Below, piece by piece: positions 23,101 through 34,374 of a stretch of 64,000 nucleotides of DNA. The notes under the pieces are model-generated. The model saw only the letters and a program-made list of their open reading frames with translations, made no database searches and had not been told where the DNA came from. Source of the DNA: Niebla homalea (Eukaryota; Ascomycota; Lecanoromycetes; Lecanorales; Ramalinaceae); contig JAHGAU010000016.1 in NCBI GenBank assembly GCA_019925105.1, positions 930,001 through 994,000 on the forward strand. The letters run 5' to 3'. How positions within the stretch are numbered: the stretch's first letter is position 1; every line of letters starts with the position of its first letter. The position numbers and the translations under genes are program-made.

Positions 23101-25499
23101 ATGGGTCAGCGTCACCAATTGTTCGTCATTGCTTGCATCAACGGCAAGTACCGCTGTCTGGCGGCGGTGCACCATCAGTGGCTCTACGGACATCTCGCCG
23201 CTAGGCAATGTCTAGAGACTCTGAAGATCTTCAATAGTAGCCTCAACCGCGTCGCTTTGCAGGAAGAATTGAAGCTCGCCAGTTCCTACAACGCGGAATT
23301 CTGGGAGCCTAGATCGCAAAGTGACTACATACCGCGTTTCCCTTTCATCATGACATGCTTATACATTGGTGCGGGCTTCGAACAGTCCAGGGGTTATGCG
23401 CACAGAGTCTCTATCGAGACTTGGCAGATGAAATACGATGAGGGAGACAACAACGAGGGTGAGCCTTACCGGATCTAAGAGCTCCGAAGAAGCACTGGTG
23501 CTCCCCTCGCCGGGTGGCTAGCCCTTTAACGAAACGCCTTCTGCGAGGAGCCTTATAAGGAAGACTTAATGCTCATTCTGTTTCCAGGTATCACCATCTT
23601 CGACATCACAGAAGCCTCCAATCCTCGTTACTGCTTTGTTAACTTCGGTGGGATCGAGAGTGTTCATGAAGTACAACGGATGTCGCCCCTTGACGCTGGC
23701 ACCTACCTGCGCGCTTATGAAGACGCACACGAATTTGCGAATTACACAGAGATTTGGTCGAAGTGGCAGCTCATCGTATGAATCTTCATTCCCATCCCTC
23801 CAGTCACCGAGCTTTACCCCTCCCATACAAATGCTCCCGCGGCACCCGTGCTTCTTGAGTAGGGCTGACTGGTGTGGCTTTTGTACTTCAGAGCGTGGCG
23901 ACATTGCGCGATACCTGGCCGAGAGGAGCCTGGCCGAGAGGAGACTGGCAGGAACCATTGCAAGATCAGATTATCAACCGACGCTCAGATGAAGACTCCG
24001 ACGACTCAATCTTAGACAATCTCGAGATAGATGGTCACAGCCTCCAGGTACAGAGTCACGATCTCCACGGAGAGATGCGCAACTTTAGCTTTGGGAGCCC
24101 AGAAGCCTTACCCTCAGAGAACGCTGTTACTGGTTCCCTTTCTGAAGGCGAGCCAGAGCGTATTGGTCCTTTAAGTCTCCAATCCCAGGCATTAACTTCC
24201 TTAGCAGGAGCCTTGGTCAGAGATCGAGAACTCGACGAGGACGCTCTATCGCGGGCTCAGATGCTGCCCGATTTCTGGCCCGCTGTGAGGGTTGCTTTGT
24301 ACAAGAACGCTGACAGTCTCAAGAGCACGCCCAAGACCCGTGAATTGATGTATCAAAGTCTGAAGGAAGAGCAGGACGTAGATGCAGGCCCGTTTACCAC
24401 CATTACTATCCCGGACCTGGCTATAGTGTTGGATCGCCTCTCAAATTGTGGGCAAATGAAGCGTCTCAACCTCTCCGGCCGCCCTACATTGACGAAAAAT
24501 GAGCTTGAAGTCCTAATCAAGCATACCAAGGCCCTCCAAGCCCTCTATCTGATGGGAGCACCAGGTTCCCTGTCCATCAATGATCTCACGGGACTGGCAT
24601 TACCCGGTGATATTTATCACCACGTGCTCCTCGAGCAAGCGATACGTCCGAGGACGCGAGCTAAGGGCGAAGGTGGACCAAATATGCCACAATTTATGCC
24701 GGGAGAGCATCCGGTCCGACATATAGCTTATGTTTCTATCTCTGCTATAGAACCTAACACTGGAAAGTTGCTTTTGACGGCTTCTGGTCTTGATTGGGAC
24801 AACCTAATAGTCGACCGCAATAGGCCTAGTGGGAGCCACCTATATCGGCCAGTGGGTGACGGAATGAAGTGCAGAAAGTATCCCCTAGTGGACACACCGA
24901 TGCCGTTGCCTCGGCTAGTCATCGGCATTAGAAACCTATTCGAATGGTAGTCCCTTCCTTCTCTCCCCTGTACCTTGATCTAATCCTGTTTGCTGACTTC
25001 CAGAAGGTTATCCAAGGGCGTTTTTTTCGAGACGTCTGATTTGTCATACGGCCTGGCGAGCTCGTTCGCACTTGGTTCCTCCGCTCAGGGTTCGGACCCT
25101 GTCAATGTAGGTCTTGGTCCCCTGAGTAATGAACTCAAGAATTGCACGCACGAATGCGCGGCATTGCGCCTAGCGCCCGGCGAATGGTCCTTGATAATCA
25201 TCCATCCTGGCCCCGGTGGGATACCCCGGGTCATCGACTTCCAGATGGTAGGGGCGGGCTATGATAACAGCCACGTGAACAAGGTTTACTATGCATTTGT
25301 CAAGTGTAATGGTGCCTATGACGATCTCTCGGTTCATGACTTACACGGCTATCTAAAAGAGGTGGGCGTGGAAGAAGCGGAGCAACTTAGGGCGTTGTCG
25401 GAAGGATGGCCCGGCTTTCACTTCTATGATAGGAGTGATATTGGGGTAGCCTTGCAGAAGATCTATCAACCTGATCCCGACCAAGGAGAGCTGAAATAG
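23101..25499 (+). CDS. Conserved fungal protein of unknown function (MGQRHQ family)
   Basis: I recognise the start MGQRHQLFVIACINGKYRCL and VHHQWLYG as a pattern shared by uncharacterised Pezizomycotina proteins, but no biochemical role is known to me. Four exons are modelled: 23101-23458, 23588-23775, 23892-24946 and 25007-25499 (introns 129, 116 and 60 bp), total 697 residues. The first intron follows DEGDNNE and rejoins at GITIFDITEASNPRYCFVNF. The third junction needs an AAG acceptor, because the nearby CAG would create a stop. A short tandem TWPRGAWPRGDW sits at the start of exon 3. A leucine-rich-like stretch (residues about 345-385, QMKRLNLSGRPTLTKNELEV) resembles one or two LRR turns. 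No transmembrane segment or signal peptide was seen. Confidence 0.72.
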
Positions 25500-27710
25500 G
25501 CAGAGATACATTGAGATTCCCTGACGCTGGGGAGAGCAATGGTGGGACCAAATTCCAATCGAAGGGTCCAGCAGAGAACAAAAACATGGAAAGCATAGTA
25601 TCGTAAGAACCGTAGTCAAGATAGACTGCACATACTTGACTCAATCTTGAAGATTCAAACTTGATCTGCCAAAAGTCCAGCATCCTGATGCCGTCGTTCT
25701 GATATACCACAAGCAAGGATCTCAACACTATATCAGCCGGTGGCAACTAGTGTCCAGTCACATTCAATGCCCTGCGAGCCATTGACGGCAATGCTGATCC
25801 TTTCACCATCTCTGATCTTGGTCCCGACTCTGCGCCATCCTTGCAGTAATTCCCTCAATCGTGTGAATTGATTGACTCCTCCCTCCAAGAACGTGCCCGA
25901 AAATGCTGCGAACAGTCCTCGACAAACACCGAAGCCGCAAAAATCGACCCTCGCCATTCAACGCTCAGCCATATGCGTACAATCAAGCGCCACGCCGTTC
26001 AGCACAGAATACCCCGAATCCCATCACCGATGCCCGTGAATAATTATGTGTGGCGACCCCCTGCAAGAAGCCCGGGTCGAGCTATTATTGCAGGAAGGAA
26101 GCATCGATATTGTTGTGACCACCAAGCGCGGTCGGCGGTCAAGGGGGGTTGGTTGAGTTCCACATCCATCCCTTTTTCTTTTGGTAGGCGTGCAATAACC
26201 GCTTCCGCTCTCATCATGACCGCTCCGTATTATTGGTCCAAGAGTCCGGAACTTTTGGGATTTTGTGTCACTATTGAGTCTACTTTCGGTAACTTGCTTC
26301 GGTCGCTTGCATTCAAGGTCGTCGCTCATGCGAAAGATTGATTGATGCGTTGAAGGTATGAAGGGTTCACGACGGGAGATCCCCACTAGGGGCTCAAGTC
26401 CGGCAGTGGCTGGGGCGACCTGCCCTCCAGTGAAGACGCTTCGGGTCTTGGAGACTTTGCTGTAAAACCGTGCTACCTTTTCAGACCGGGTCATCGGCTT
26501 TCTTGTCTTGTCATCCGTTTATCTTCGCGGCATGGGGGAAATTTCGATCCCGTACCCATTTTCACATTCTGGTAATGAGGGATTTGTAGTCGTCTGCTTC
26601 CTCGCTGAGAGCATCGGGCCCCTGGTAGGAATGTGCCCCCTTGCCGGTCGCCTTGCTATTATGGATGGATTTAGCCATGCCTTGATGAATTTGCTTCGAG
26701 TCAGTCCAAATCCTTGGATTTGTAGCTTCCTGGTGACTGGCCATTGGATCCACAATTGATGCACCGGCGGCTACGTCGCAAAGTTTAGCCTGATGAGACT
26801 GCTAGTGAGCTTCGACGGCTTACTCGCTCGTGATGCGAGATCAATTCTCTGTTCACGCTACTGAGACTATGACTCCTGTTCGTGGGCAATCAGTATCCGA
26901 GGGTGTGTTTTCAAGCGGTAGGCCTGCTAGCTGCATGTGAGCTTTGACGACTTACAACAAGTAGTCGGGAATGTGGTCTGATAGTCTTCTTTGGGCCTGT
27001 TGGCTAGGAATTCAATGGTATCGAGTGTCTCGTCCTGGTCTTCGCAGCATCGTGCTCGACCATTATGTACTTGGATCAAGCCTTTGGCTTTGGATTTCAG
27101 CTGGAGGTTGCCTTGTGTTCCATGGTGCGATTGTCACCCCTATTGCTGGAATTTTCCAGTGATTGCAGTTGAGACCGCATTCATGCTGTCGATTGAAGCT
27201 ATCTCATGTGTGATAGCCCAAGCTATCTTGATAGGGGATAGGATACACCGCCACTACACAGAGAGTCTCTGGTCTGGCCCAGTTCGCAGTATGTCGACGC
27301 TACAGGACACGAAGCCTTTGCTCGCCCAAAATTGCGATATCTGGTGCTGTAGCCCGCACTAGATTTCTCAGAAGAGACTCGTGATCTGCATTGTGTCTTT
27401 TCTTAGAATCAGACATATCAGCAAAGCACTGGGAGCACCTCATTTGGGATATATCTTCTGAGGGCGACATTCACAAGACACCCTTTGTCTACTTACCGGA
27501 GCCTCAAAATTCATGGCTAATGAACCGTAGCAACATAGGAATCGCTGGAAGGCTCAGAATGTTACTCCGGGCGTCGCTGGCTTGGAACATGCATCTAGTT
27601 ACTTCACATGGCGCATGAATCAGGCGTAAAGCTGTACCGCAAAAATTGATCCAGGACATCCAGTCACGTTCATATGTATACATGAAGAAAAATAAATTCA
27701 TTTGCTACTT
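25500..27710. other. Start of the gene-poor block, no supported gene
   Basis: 2.2 kb. A minus-strand frame at 25957-25733 ends DGERISIAVNGSQGIECDW and looks somewhat protein-like, perhaps the tail of a decayed gene, but no family is recognised. Plus-strand frames at 25868-26341 and 26991-27362 have no domain features. Confidence 0.45.
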
Positions 27711-28460
27711 AGTATGCACGTACACCCCCTGACTTGTATATACGCCCCTTGTTTGCGCGTAGTCCGAGTAATGGTTCGCGTATGCCTTAGTATAGCAAAA
27801 TAGTCTGGAAATACTTTACAAGATCTCGACTCCAAAATTGCGTATGCCACCATGGCAACAACGAGCACATGGTCTATATGACATAGGTGGTTCCGGAGTT
27901 AGTGGATAGGTAGAGGAACCGCCGAGGACTGCGACGAGAGCGAAAGGACGTGTAGTCGTTGAGAAAAAAGTGCATGCTGAAGCTACCTCTATAGATCCAC
28001 GAAAAGGAGTCGTTGAGAAATTCAAGAACCTAGTCTCCCAAGGCACTTGATAATACAACTCTTGCTGCTGTCGCCATGACATTTGAGACGTCCCATGAAT
28101 ACATTTCCTGCCCACACGTTGCAGTGACCTTACCGCCGCGATCGCAACGGAGCCAGATCTTCCACTTTCTCTAGTTCTTCTTTGAGCGGGCTTTCACCAT
28201 TGCATAGCCATGCTGAGAAGCCCAGTCTTGCACTTGTTTTGAAGATACCATCCTGTGATATTGGCCGTGCCGTCTAAAGCTGAAACTAGGTCCATCATGG
28301 TAAAAGTAGCCTCGGTGGGTAATGAAAGAAGACACGTGGTTGAAAAAGTTCTTCCAAGTTCTTCCGCCATGCTGAAAGCTACGGCGAGAATCACTCATTA
28401 TGCCGCCCCAAAAAAAGGTGTACATGCTGACATTAGACGGTGTATCTGCAAACGAATGAT
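27711..28460. mobile_element. Degraded second copy of the inverted-repeat element
   Basis: The left end (about 27711-27800) matches the first element's left arm in order: CACGTACACC, TGTATATACGCC, TAGTCCGAGTAATG. The interior 27830-28000 aligns with 4084-4250, sharing GGCAACAACGAGCACAT and the following CATATAGG/GACATAGG, CGCCGAGGACYGCGA and AAAGGACGT blocks. The right end (about 28400-28460) reads AAAAAAAGGTGTACATGC, TGACATTAGACGGTGTAT, again as in copy 1's right arm. Many substitutions and indels separate the copies; this one is about 750 bp and has lost clean inverted repeats. Boundaries are approximate. Confidence 0.68.
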
Positions 28461-28915
28461 ATGCCTGTTGTCCAACTTTTGTAGTGCACTTGCCAACCGT
28501 TACTAGTCATTGCATTGCTCCCGGACTGGGCCAATTTGAAGACATGCTCGGCAAACCTTCCCGGAAACGACTGCCCCTGAGATTCAAAAATACATCGTCT
28601 TGGCACGCAATAATACCGCTAATGCCCATACGTTCGTGCATTGGAGGCAAGGACTGGTCTTCTCATCATCACACTGGCACTGCTGGCTTCATCGAGACGG
28701 CTTCATTCTCTATCTACCTCATCCTCTGCGTCTAGCTCATCTCCCAGCCATTCATATCCATCTCTCAAGCGGCCACCCTCTAGCGACAGCGACGTCGACG
28801 CAGTACTCCTCTCCTTCCTCGGATAGCCTCAATCATCCAGCAAGACACCACCACTGCAGCAGCCCGGCGAGGCTCTGGCACCTCGAGAAGTATCTTCGGA
28901 GGTAGCGAGGCGGTG
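28461..28915. other. Gene-free stretch before the first tandem array
   Basis: A 61-codon frame at 28641-28826 starts MEARTGLLIITLALLASS, which resembles a signal peptide, followed by a Ser-rich segment. With no homology, intron or context support it is left uncalled, but a small secreted protein cannot be excluded. Confidence 0.35.
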
Positions 28916-29510
28916 CAGTAAGTCGTGAGCACCAGGTAGGACGTCCGCCTGATCCTTCATCCCAGAGGGGCACCTTCCACCATCACGGTCATTGCCGGGT
29001 CACAACCCCAGGTGCCTTCCACCACTGACTCCACACCATACAGCATCCAGAACAGTAAGTCGAGGCTCCGGGAGGTCAGCCTCTCCAGCCGGATGAAGTT
29101 CTCTGATCGTCATGGTCACTGCCAGGTTGCAAACCCCAGGTACCATACCACACTGACCCAACAACATACAGCGTACAGAAGAGTAAGTCGAGGCTTCGGT
29201 AGGTCATTCTCTCCCGCCGGATGGCCCTCACCGCATCCGACGGTCACTGCCAGATTGCAAACCCATCACGGTCGCTGCCAGGTACCATCCTCAAGGTGCT
29301 GCCCATCACTAACACCACACCGCACATCAATCAGAACAGTAAATCGAGGCTTCGGTAGGTCATCGCCTCCATCCGGATGGAGTTTCCAGCACCAGAGGTC
29401 ACTGCCCGGTTGCATACCCATCACGGTCACTGCCATGTAGCATACCCAGATGCCGCCCGCCACTGACTCCACGCCACACAGCATACGGAACAAGAAGTCA
29501 AGACTGAATG
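28916..29510. repeat. Imperfect tandem array, units 128-156 bp, each opening with a splice-donor-like motif
   Basis: Units start at about 28916, 29053, 29181, 29337 and (partial) 29487. Each opens with CAGTAAGTCG or a one-base variant, then AGGCTTCGGTAGGTCA, a CCGGATG segment, GGTCACTGCCAGGTTGCA and a CACTGACTCCACACC-like end. Similarity decays along the array. A plus-strand open frame (29012-29440) reads through and repeats RGFGRSFSPAGW-like words, but unit lengths are not all multiples of three, so coding is doubtful. Confidence 0.75.
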
Positions 29511-29710
29511 TCAGTCAGATCCGGCCCCTCTCACTGCTCAGGTGAGTGTCGGCCCTCTCGAGAATGTAAGTTATTTCGATTCGGAGAGGTAAGGGCCTGT
29601 CAGGGCGCCCTCGGGGCTCCCATGACCAAGTGGGCGCTCAAGGGGCTGGTCAGGCTACCCAAGGCGGTGCAAGCTCAGCCTGTTCTGAAGGTCGGCGATA
29701 GCTTGCGGGT

Positions 29711-30190
29711 GTGACAGTAAGTTTGGCTCTGCTCTGGTGGGTAGGTCGACGAGGTGAGCGAAAGACTCAGTAAGTTGATCAAGTCACTCTGGTTTTTCAT
29801 GGTATGTTCCTCAATCTGGTGAGTTCCCCCAAGGCAAGTCCTTCTCAGGTGGGCGAGTAGACGGGGTGAGTGAAGGAAGAACTCAGTAAGTTGACGAAGT
29901 CATCGTTGCCGTTCAAGGTTTGTTCTGCTCTGTGGTGGGTTCCTCGAAGGCGGGACTCTCCCCTCCATGTAAGTTGTCAACGGTAGTAGAGGAAGAGAAC
30001 AGTAGGTTGATCAGGTCACCCCCGTAGCCCAAGGTTTGTTCCACTATGTGGTGAGTTCCTCAAAGGTGGGTTCTCTTCAGAGGGCTTGCTTGGCGTGGTG
30101 AGCGAGGGAGGGGAAGGACTCAGTAAGTTGGTCAGGTCACCCTTGGTGTTTGAAGTTTTTTCCACTGAATGGTGAGCTTCTCGAGGGCAC
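29711..30190. repeat. Imperfect tandem array, units 116-121 bp, also phased by a CAGTAAGT motif
   Basis: Full units start at 29765, 29881, 29997 and 30118 with ACTCAGTAAGTTGATCAAGT or close variants; a partial unit begins near 29711. Each continues with TTCAAGGTTTGTTC, GGTGAGTTCCTC and a GGGTGAGTGAAGGA-like block. Several GT-donor-like words recur in every unit. No protein product is supported. Confidence 0.75.
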
Positions 30191-31203
30191 TTTCTGTGTA
30201 ATGTCGTGGCGTTCGACCTTGTCTTTAGATGTTCCTTTTGATGGAAAAAGACTTGAGAGCCTTGGCTAGTTCCTCGACTTGTTCGTGCTTTGACCGGAGA
30301 ACATGAGCGCCCCTCATCTGAGGCCGAGTTGGGGTAAGGAGCCTTCTGGGACGATTTTGTCAAAGGCGGGCAGAGTTTGATCCGAGTCCTGTTCAGACTC
30401 ACTAGGACCAAGGCGGCAGTGACCACAGCTCTGCAAAACTGCTATTCTCTTACGACTTGCACCCCAGATTAAGGCTCGGGAGACTATTTTGCGCATCCGA
30501 AGGCGAGACAAGCTTGTTAGGCAATGCGGATGGTGGGATGGCCTTGAGAGAATGACTCCTCCTACTGGATCTTATCGAGCTATGCCAGTGATGATCTGAA
30601 ATTCGGGCACAGCGGTCAGTGCGAGTTATGCCTGCTGGGATCCACCTCCTCATCGAACTGTTCTCCTATGAGCTTCCTGGTGGCCGTTTCCGAGAGAGGT
30701 TCCTCCTTCCGTCTCAAAGGCAGTCGAAATTCGTTCTTCTTCCAGGGCAGGGAAGGTGTTAATGATGCATTAGGCGGTCGCAATGTTGGCCACATTGGTC
30801 TTGAGTGCCTCCGAAACCCCTGACTGCGGAGCTTCGTGGTTGGCCACCATTTGGTCTGCTGGATCGAATCGAATGCGGCGACTCATCGATGACGGTCCAC
30901 TTCGACTAAAACACCGGTTTCCTCCCCCGTTACAACCACGTTCATCCCCATTCTCGACAACTATAACGTTCAGATCGATCTGTCTCCTTTGAAGCACCTC
31001 TTCTTCCTCTCTATGAGCGACCAAATTCCTCCAACGATTCGTCTATCTACAGATGCTGCATAATCAGGCGCCAGTATGTTCCAGCACTTCTTTGGATTTG
31101 GCTGCATCCGGAGGCCACTCTTTTCTTGTATGTACCCTCCCTCCTTTTTTTTTTTTTTTTTTTTTTTTGCCTTTTTTTGTCCTTGAATTTTCGATTCGAG
31201 AAT

Positions 31204-31510
31204 GGCACTTTTAGCCTTTGCTGAGTTCTTCCATCTCACTTCTCGACCTCCCTGGCCCCGTGGAATCCCATTGATAATCCCTCCTGTCTCCCTTCTGGAG
31301 CCACGCCCCACCTCGGTACCTCCAATGATGTGTCTCTCTCGCGAATTGATCATTTGCTGTTATTCTGGCTTCTTTCTTTTTTTCTTCTGTAATTGAATTT
31401 GGCACTTTTGGCCTTTGCTGAAGTCTCCCATCTCACTTCTCGGCCTTCCTAACCCCGTGGAACCCCATTGATAATCCCTCCTGTCTCCCTTCTGGAGCCA
31501 CACCCCACCT
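31204..31510. repeat. 110-bp direct duplication
   Basis: 31204-31313 and 31401-31510 share GGCACTTTTRGCCTTTGCTG, then CCATCTCACTTCTCG and CCCATTGATAATCCCTCCTG through to CCACRCCCCACCT with about ten differences. The copies lie 197 bp apart; the spacer shows no homology to them. Most differences are transitions. Confidence 0.85.
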
Positions 31511-31635
31511 AATTGTCCTCCGATTGTTTGACTTCCTCGCGAAAATGGGTTGACAAATTTCGATCTTTTTTTGGTGAAGTCGATCTTCTGGGATGCTTCA
31601 CTTCTTTGCTTTCATTGAGCTTGCATGATGTTATT

Positions 31636-31761
31636 GATCTTCCTGGATCTTTTGATCTTCCTGGATCTTTTGATCTTCCTGGATCTTTTGATCTTCCTGG
31701 ATCTTTTGATCTTCCTGGATCTTTTGATCTTCCTGGATCTTTTGATCTTCCTGGATCTTTT
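31636..31761. repeat. 18-bp tandem array, seven perfect copies
   Basis: Seven identical copies of GATCTTCCTGGATCTTTT. Because 18 is a multiple of three, long frames are open on both strands; in the plus frame from 31513 it reads DLPGSF seven times, and on minus KDPGRS. Perfect identity suggests recent expansion compared with the surrounding decayed DNA. Confidence 0.95.
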
Positions 31762-33328
31762 GATTTCCTTTTTGGTTTTGGTTTTACCGTGATCCGGCGC
31801 TTTCGAGAGATTGGTGCCTTTGCTGACAGTTTTGGTAGCGTAGGTCCTGCAAGCACTCGCCAACGATCTTATTCACCGCCCCGCCCAGCCCGCGCGGTTT
31901 CTCCATTCCTTCCTAATGCGGTCACGGTAGAGCTCGCTTCATTCACTATGGTATTCCTTCAGCTTCATCCCGACCCCACGACGTTCCTTCGTTCAACTAT
32001 CCTTCCTCCAAGTACTCTCTGATTTCACGTCGGAACAACAATCCGCAGACTTCAACGGGAAACCCGGCGTTATTGCGTCTTCACGGATCTGGCCAACTCC
32101 TCAAGGCTGACGTAAGAACCAGCTGGATTATTGTCTTCGTCCTGTGCAACGGAGCGCTCGCAGGTGAAAAGTATCCACCAGATTCGCTTTTCACAACCTC
32201 TGATTGGGTCTGCTAAGCCGTGATTGCTTGACGCAACGGTGCATGCCCGATACTTGATTCACCGCCAAGCACGCGAAAGTCGGAAAGTGGAAGCGCGTCC
32301 GCTATTGGCTTCGTTGGAGACAAGCAAGAGGCGGTGAATTGTGATTCGTAATGGTCGCTTGGCTGCGTCTTGCAATCACCACTTCGGACGTTCGCAGGTC
32401 CGAAAAGTTTGATTCGCTCAAATACAGCGCGGAGAGTTCAGAGTGCCTTTTTGACCTTGTCTAATGTTCCCTTCACTATCCAGGCCTCGGATTTGACATA
32501 GCATTCCCGATCGACCCCATGGATGAGGACGACATTTTCGACGCTGTTTACAAATAGGTGACGGGCCGACAATGTACCAAGCTCTTCAGTAAATGGTCTC
32601 CTTGCTGGCAAGAAATTTACAGCCCTTATTTCGATTCACAAGAAGCAAATAGTGCTTCGAAAGTTAAACGGTCCCGACTGGGTATTATCCCGGGATAGTT
32701 TTTGGAAGTTTGAGCAAAAGCCGTCTCAATGGGCGGGCTCTGCACAAACCATCGAATCCAGGTCCAAATTCTTCCGACTATCGCAAAATTCTTTATTATG
32801 AAGAACCAACGGATGATTTGGGTTCTTTGGTTTTCGCGGGTTGTCTCAAGGTTGTCAGGGAACCTCTCGACCTAGGAGAACGCTCCTGTCTCTGCATCGA
32901 GCTTCGATTGGTAGAGAACCGTGATTTGATCGATTTGGCCGCTTTGTTGGATAAGCGAACCAGAAATTGATTGTAATCAAGTCCTAGGACGGTTCGAAGT
33001 TAGACCGGACACATACCATATCGGCCCTTTGGAAGCCAACCCTCTTGAGGGGTGAGTGTGTCTCATCCTCTGATAGGATGTTCGCTGGGGATTTCTGCCA
33101 GGCTGCATCATATACCGGCAATCCCAATTAGCTGGCGCGAGGGCTGGGACAAGTAAGCCTCGGTCTTGTGGTCTCTCGTCACCATTTGTCTCAACTCGGC
33201 TTCTTGGCAATGTTCCACCAGCCTCTGAAAACTTTACCAGCGTCGTCGCTCGAACAGCAAGACTCAGGGCTGAATCGAACACTGAAGAAAGGGTGACTTG
33301 TATGCCCTACGACCTTCAAGATTCCTCG

Positions 33329-33670
33329 CTACCATACAAATGGCCCTCGCACGGTTTCATTGGCACTCATCCTGATGGCCAAGTCTTCAATCTGCTGCGT
33401 CCTCTCTGTTGCGGCCGTATAATCATGTGTGCCATTATCACTTGGACCTAGAATCCTCATCCCTAAGAGATGCCTTATTGGTACTGGTGTTACTGCGTCC
33501 GTTGCCTTCGCCCTGGGGGCCAGCGCTGTTGGGCCACTGACCAATGCAAAGGGAATGGTGTTCGCTCGGCGTGCCATTTCCCGTTCGCCCAGGAACCAGT
33601 GCATGGCTTCCGCAGAGGGCCAGGGAACTCCAAGCTCATTAGCTAATGGTTGCCAGAGGTCGGCCTTCAT
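33329..33670 (-). pseudogene. Fragment resembling a fungal MYB/SANT-type regulator flank
   Basis: The 113-codon frame begins KADLWQPLANELGVPWPSAE and continues AMHWFLGEREMARRAN. This WxPLAxE...VPWxxAEAMHWxLGExEMARRA pattern is one I know from fungal proteins next to a MYB-like DNA-binding domain. The MYB helices themselves are not found upstream in any frame, and the region is flanked by stops, so it is treated as a gene relic. The family call is from memory of the motif and is only moderately sure. Confidence 0.45.
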
Positions 33671-33839
33671 CCTGGCGATCGTTCGCCGTGTCTATCCATG
33701 AATGGCAATGATAAAAAAAAAACCTTTCGTAAACACGTGCGAGCTTGGTCTTTTTTTCTGCATCAACTCGAGCAGGGCAGAGTCAACCATAATAACTCGA
33801 GTTCCGGGTGGCCGTTACACCTTGAGATTTGGATGATCA

Positions 33840-34370
33840 GGTCGAGGATCCTTTAACTGCAGCTTTGCTGCTTCGGCTTCCACGTACTTTTCCAGTCCAT
33901 AGTACGCCCTGGCTTTGCGCAGCAGGGCCTTCTCATTCTCCGGATCTTGAATTAACACCTCCTTGCTCCGGAATCAAAGGTAGAAAGAAACGCTATGACC
34001 TCTGCAGCTTCCTGAGCTCGTACCGAGTCAGTCCTTACTGGACTTCGCTTACACTCAAAAGGTGCCAAGAACGAACGACTTCTGCATCTGTAATAGCTTG
34101 TTCGTAGCGTTTGGCTGAGTGCCGGGCCAGACTTCGAGCAAGAACTAGGGGCATGGCCTCTTGTTCATCATTGGCGAGCTTGAGCGCATGGGAGCAGCTC
34201 TCGGTGAATCGTTAGTCTTGTCGATGATGAATGAATTGACGAAGCTGGGAAAAGAGACCAGTGGACGGGGAAGAAGTTTGATTTCAGGTATGCTTGATGA
34301 GACTCATAGCGATGCGGCTTCTTCAAAATTCCCGCGCTGATACTCAGCGTTGCCCTCCTGGCGTTTGTAA
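33840..34370 (-). pseudogene. Decayed TPR-repeat coding fragments
   Basis: Minus-strand codons at about 34140-34082 read ARSLARHSAKRYEQAITDAE, and at about 33958-33845 DPENEKALLRKARAYYGLEK followed by YVEAEAAKLQLKDP. At 34370-34308 another frame gives YKRQEGNAEYQRGNFEEAAS. All three have the spacing of TPR helices (basic, Ala at position 20, Tyr/Leu pattern). They sit in different frames with stops between, so the gene is broken. A possible intron GTAAGC...CTCAG separates the first two. Confidence 0.45.
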
Positions 34371-34374
34371 TTCA

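Larger units (their letters stand above)
30191..33328. other. Gene-free DNA holding simple repeats
   Basis: Contains a 24-nt T run (31145-31168), a 110-bp direct duplication (31204-31313 and 31401-31510) and an 18-bp array (31636-31761), each listed separately. Open frames here do not resemble known proteins. Confidence 0.45.
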
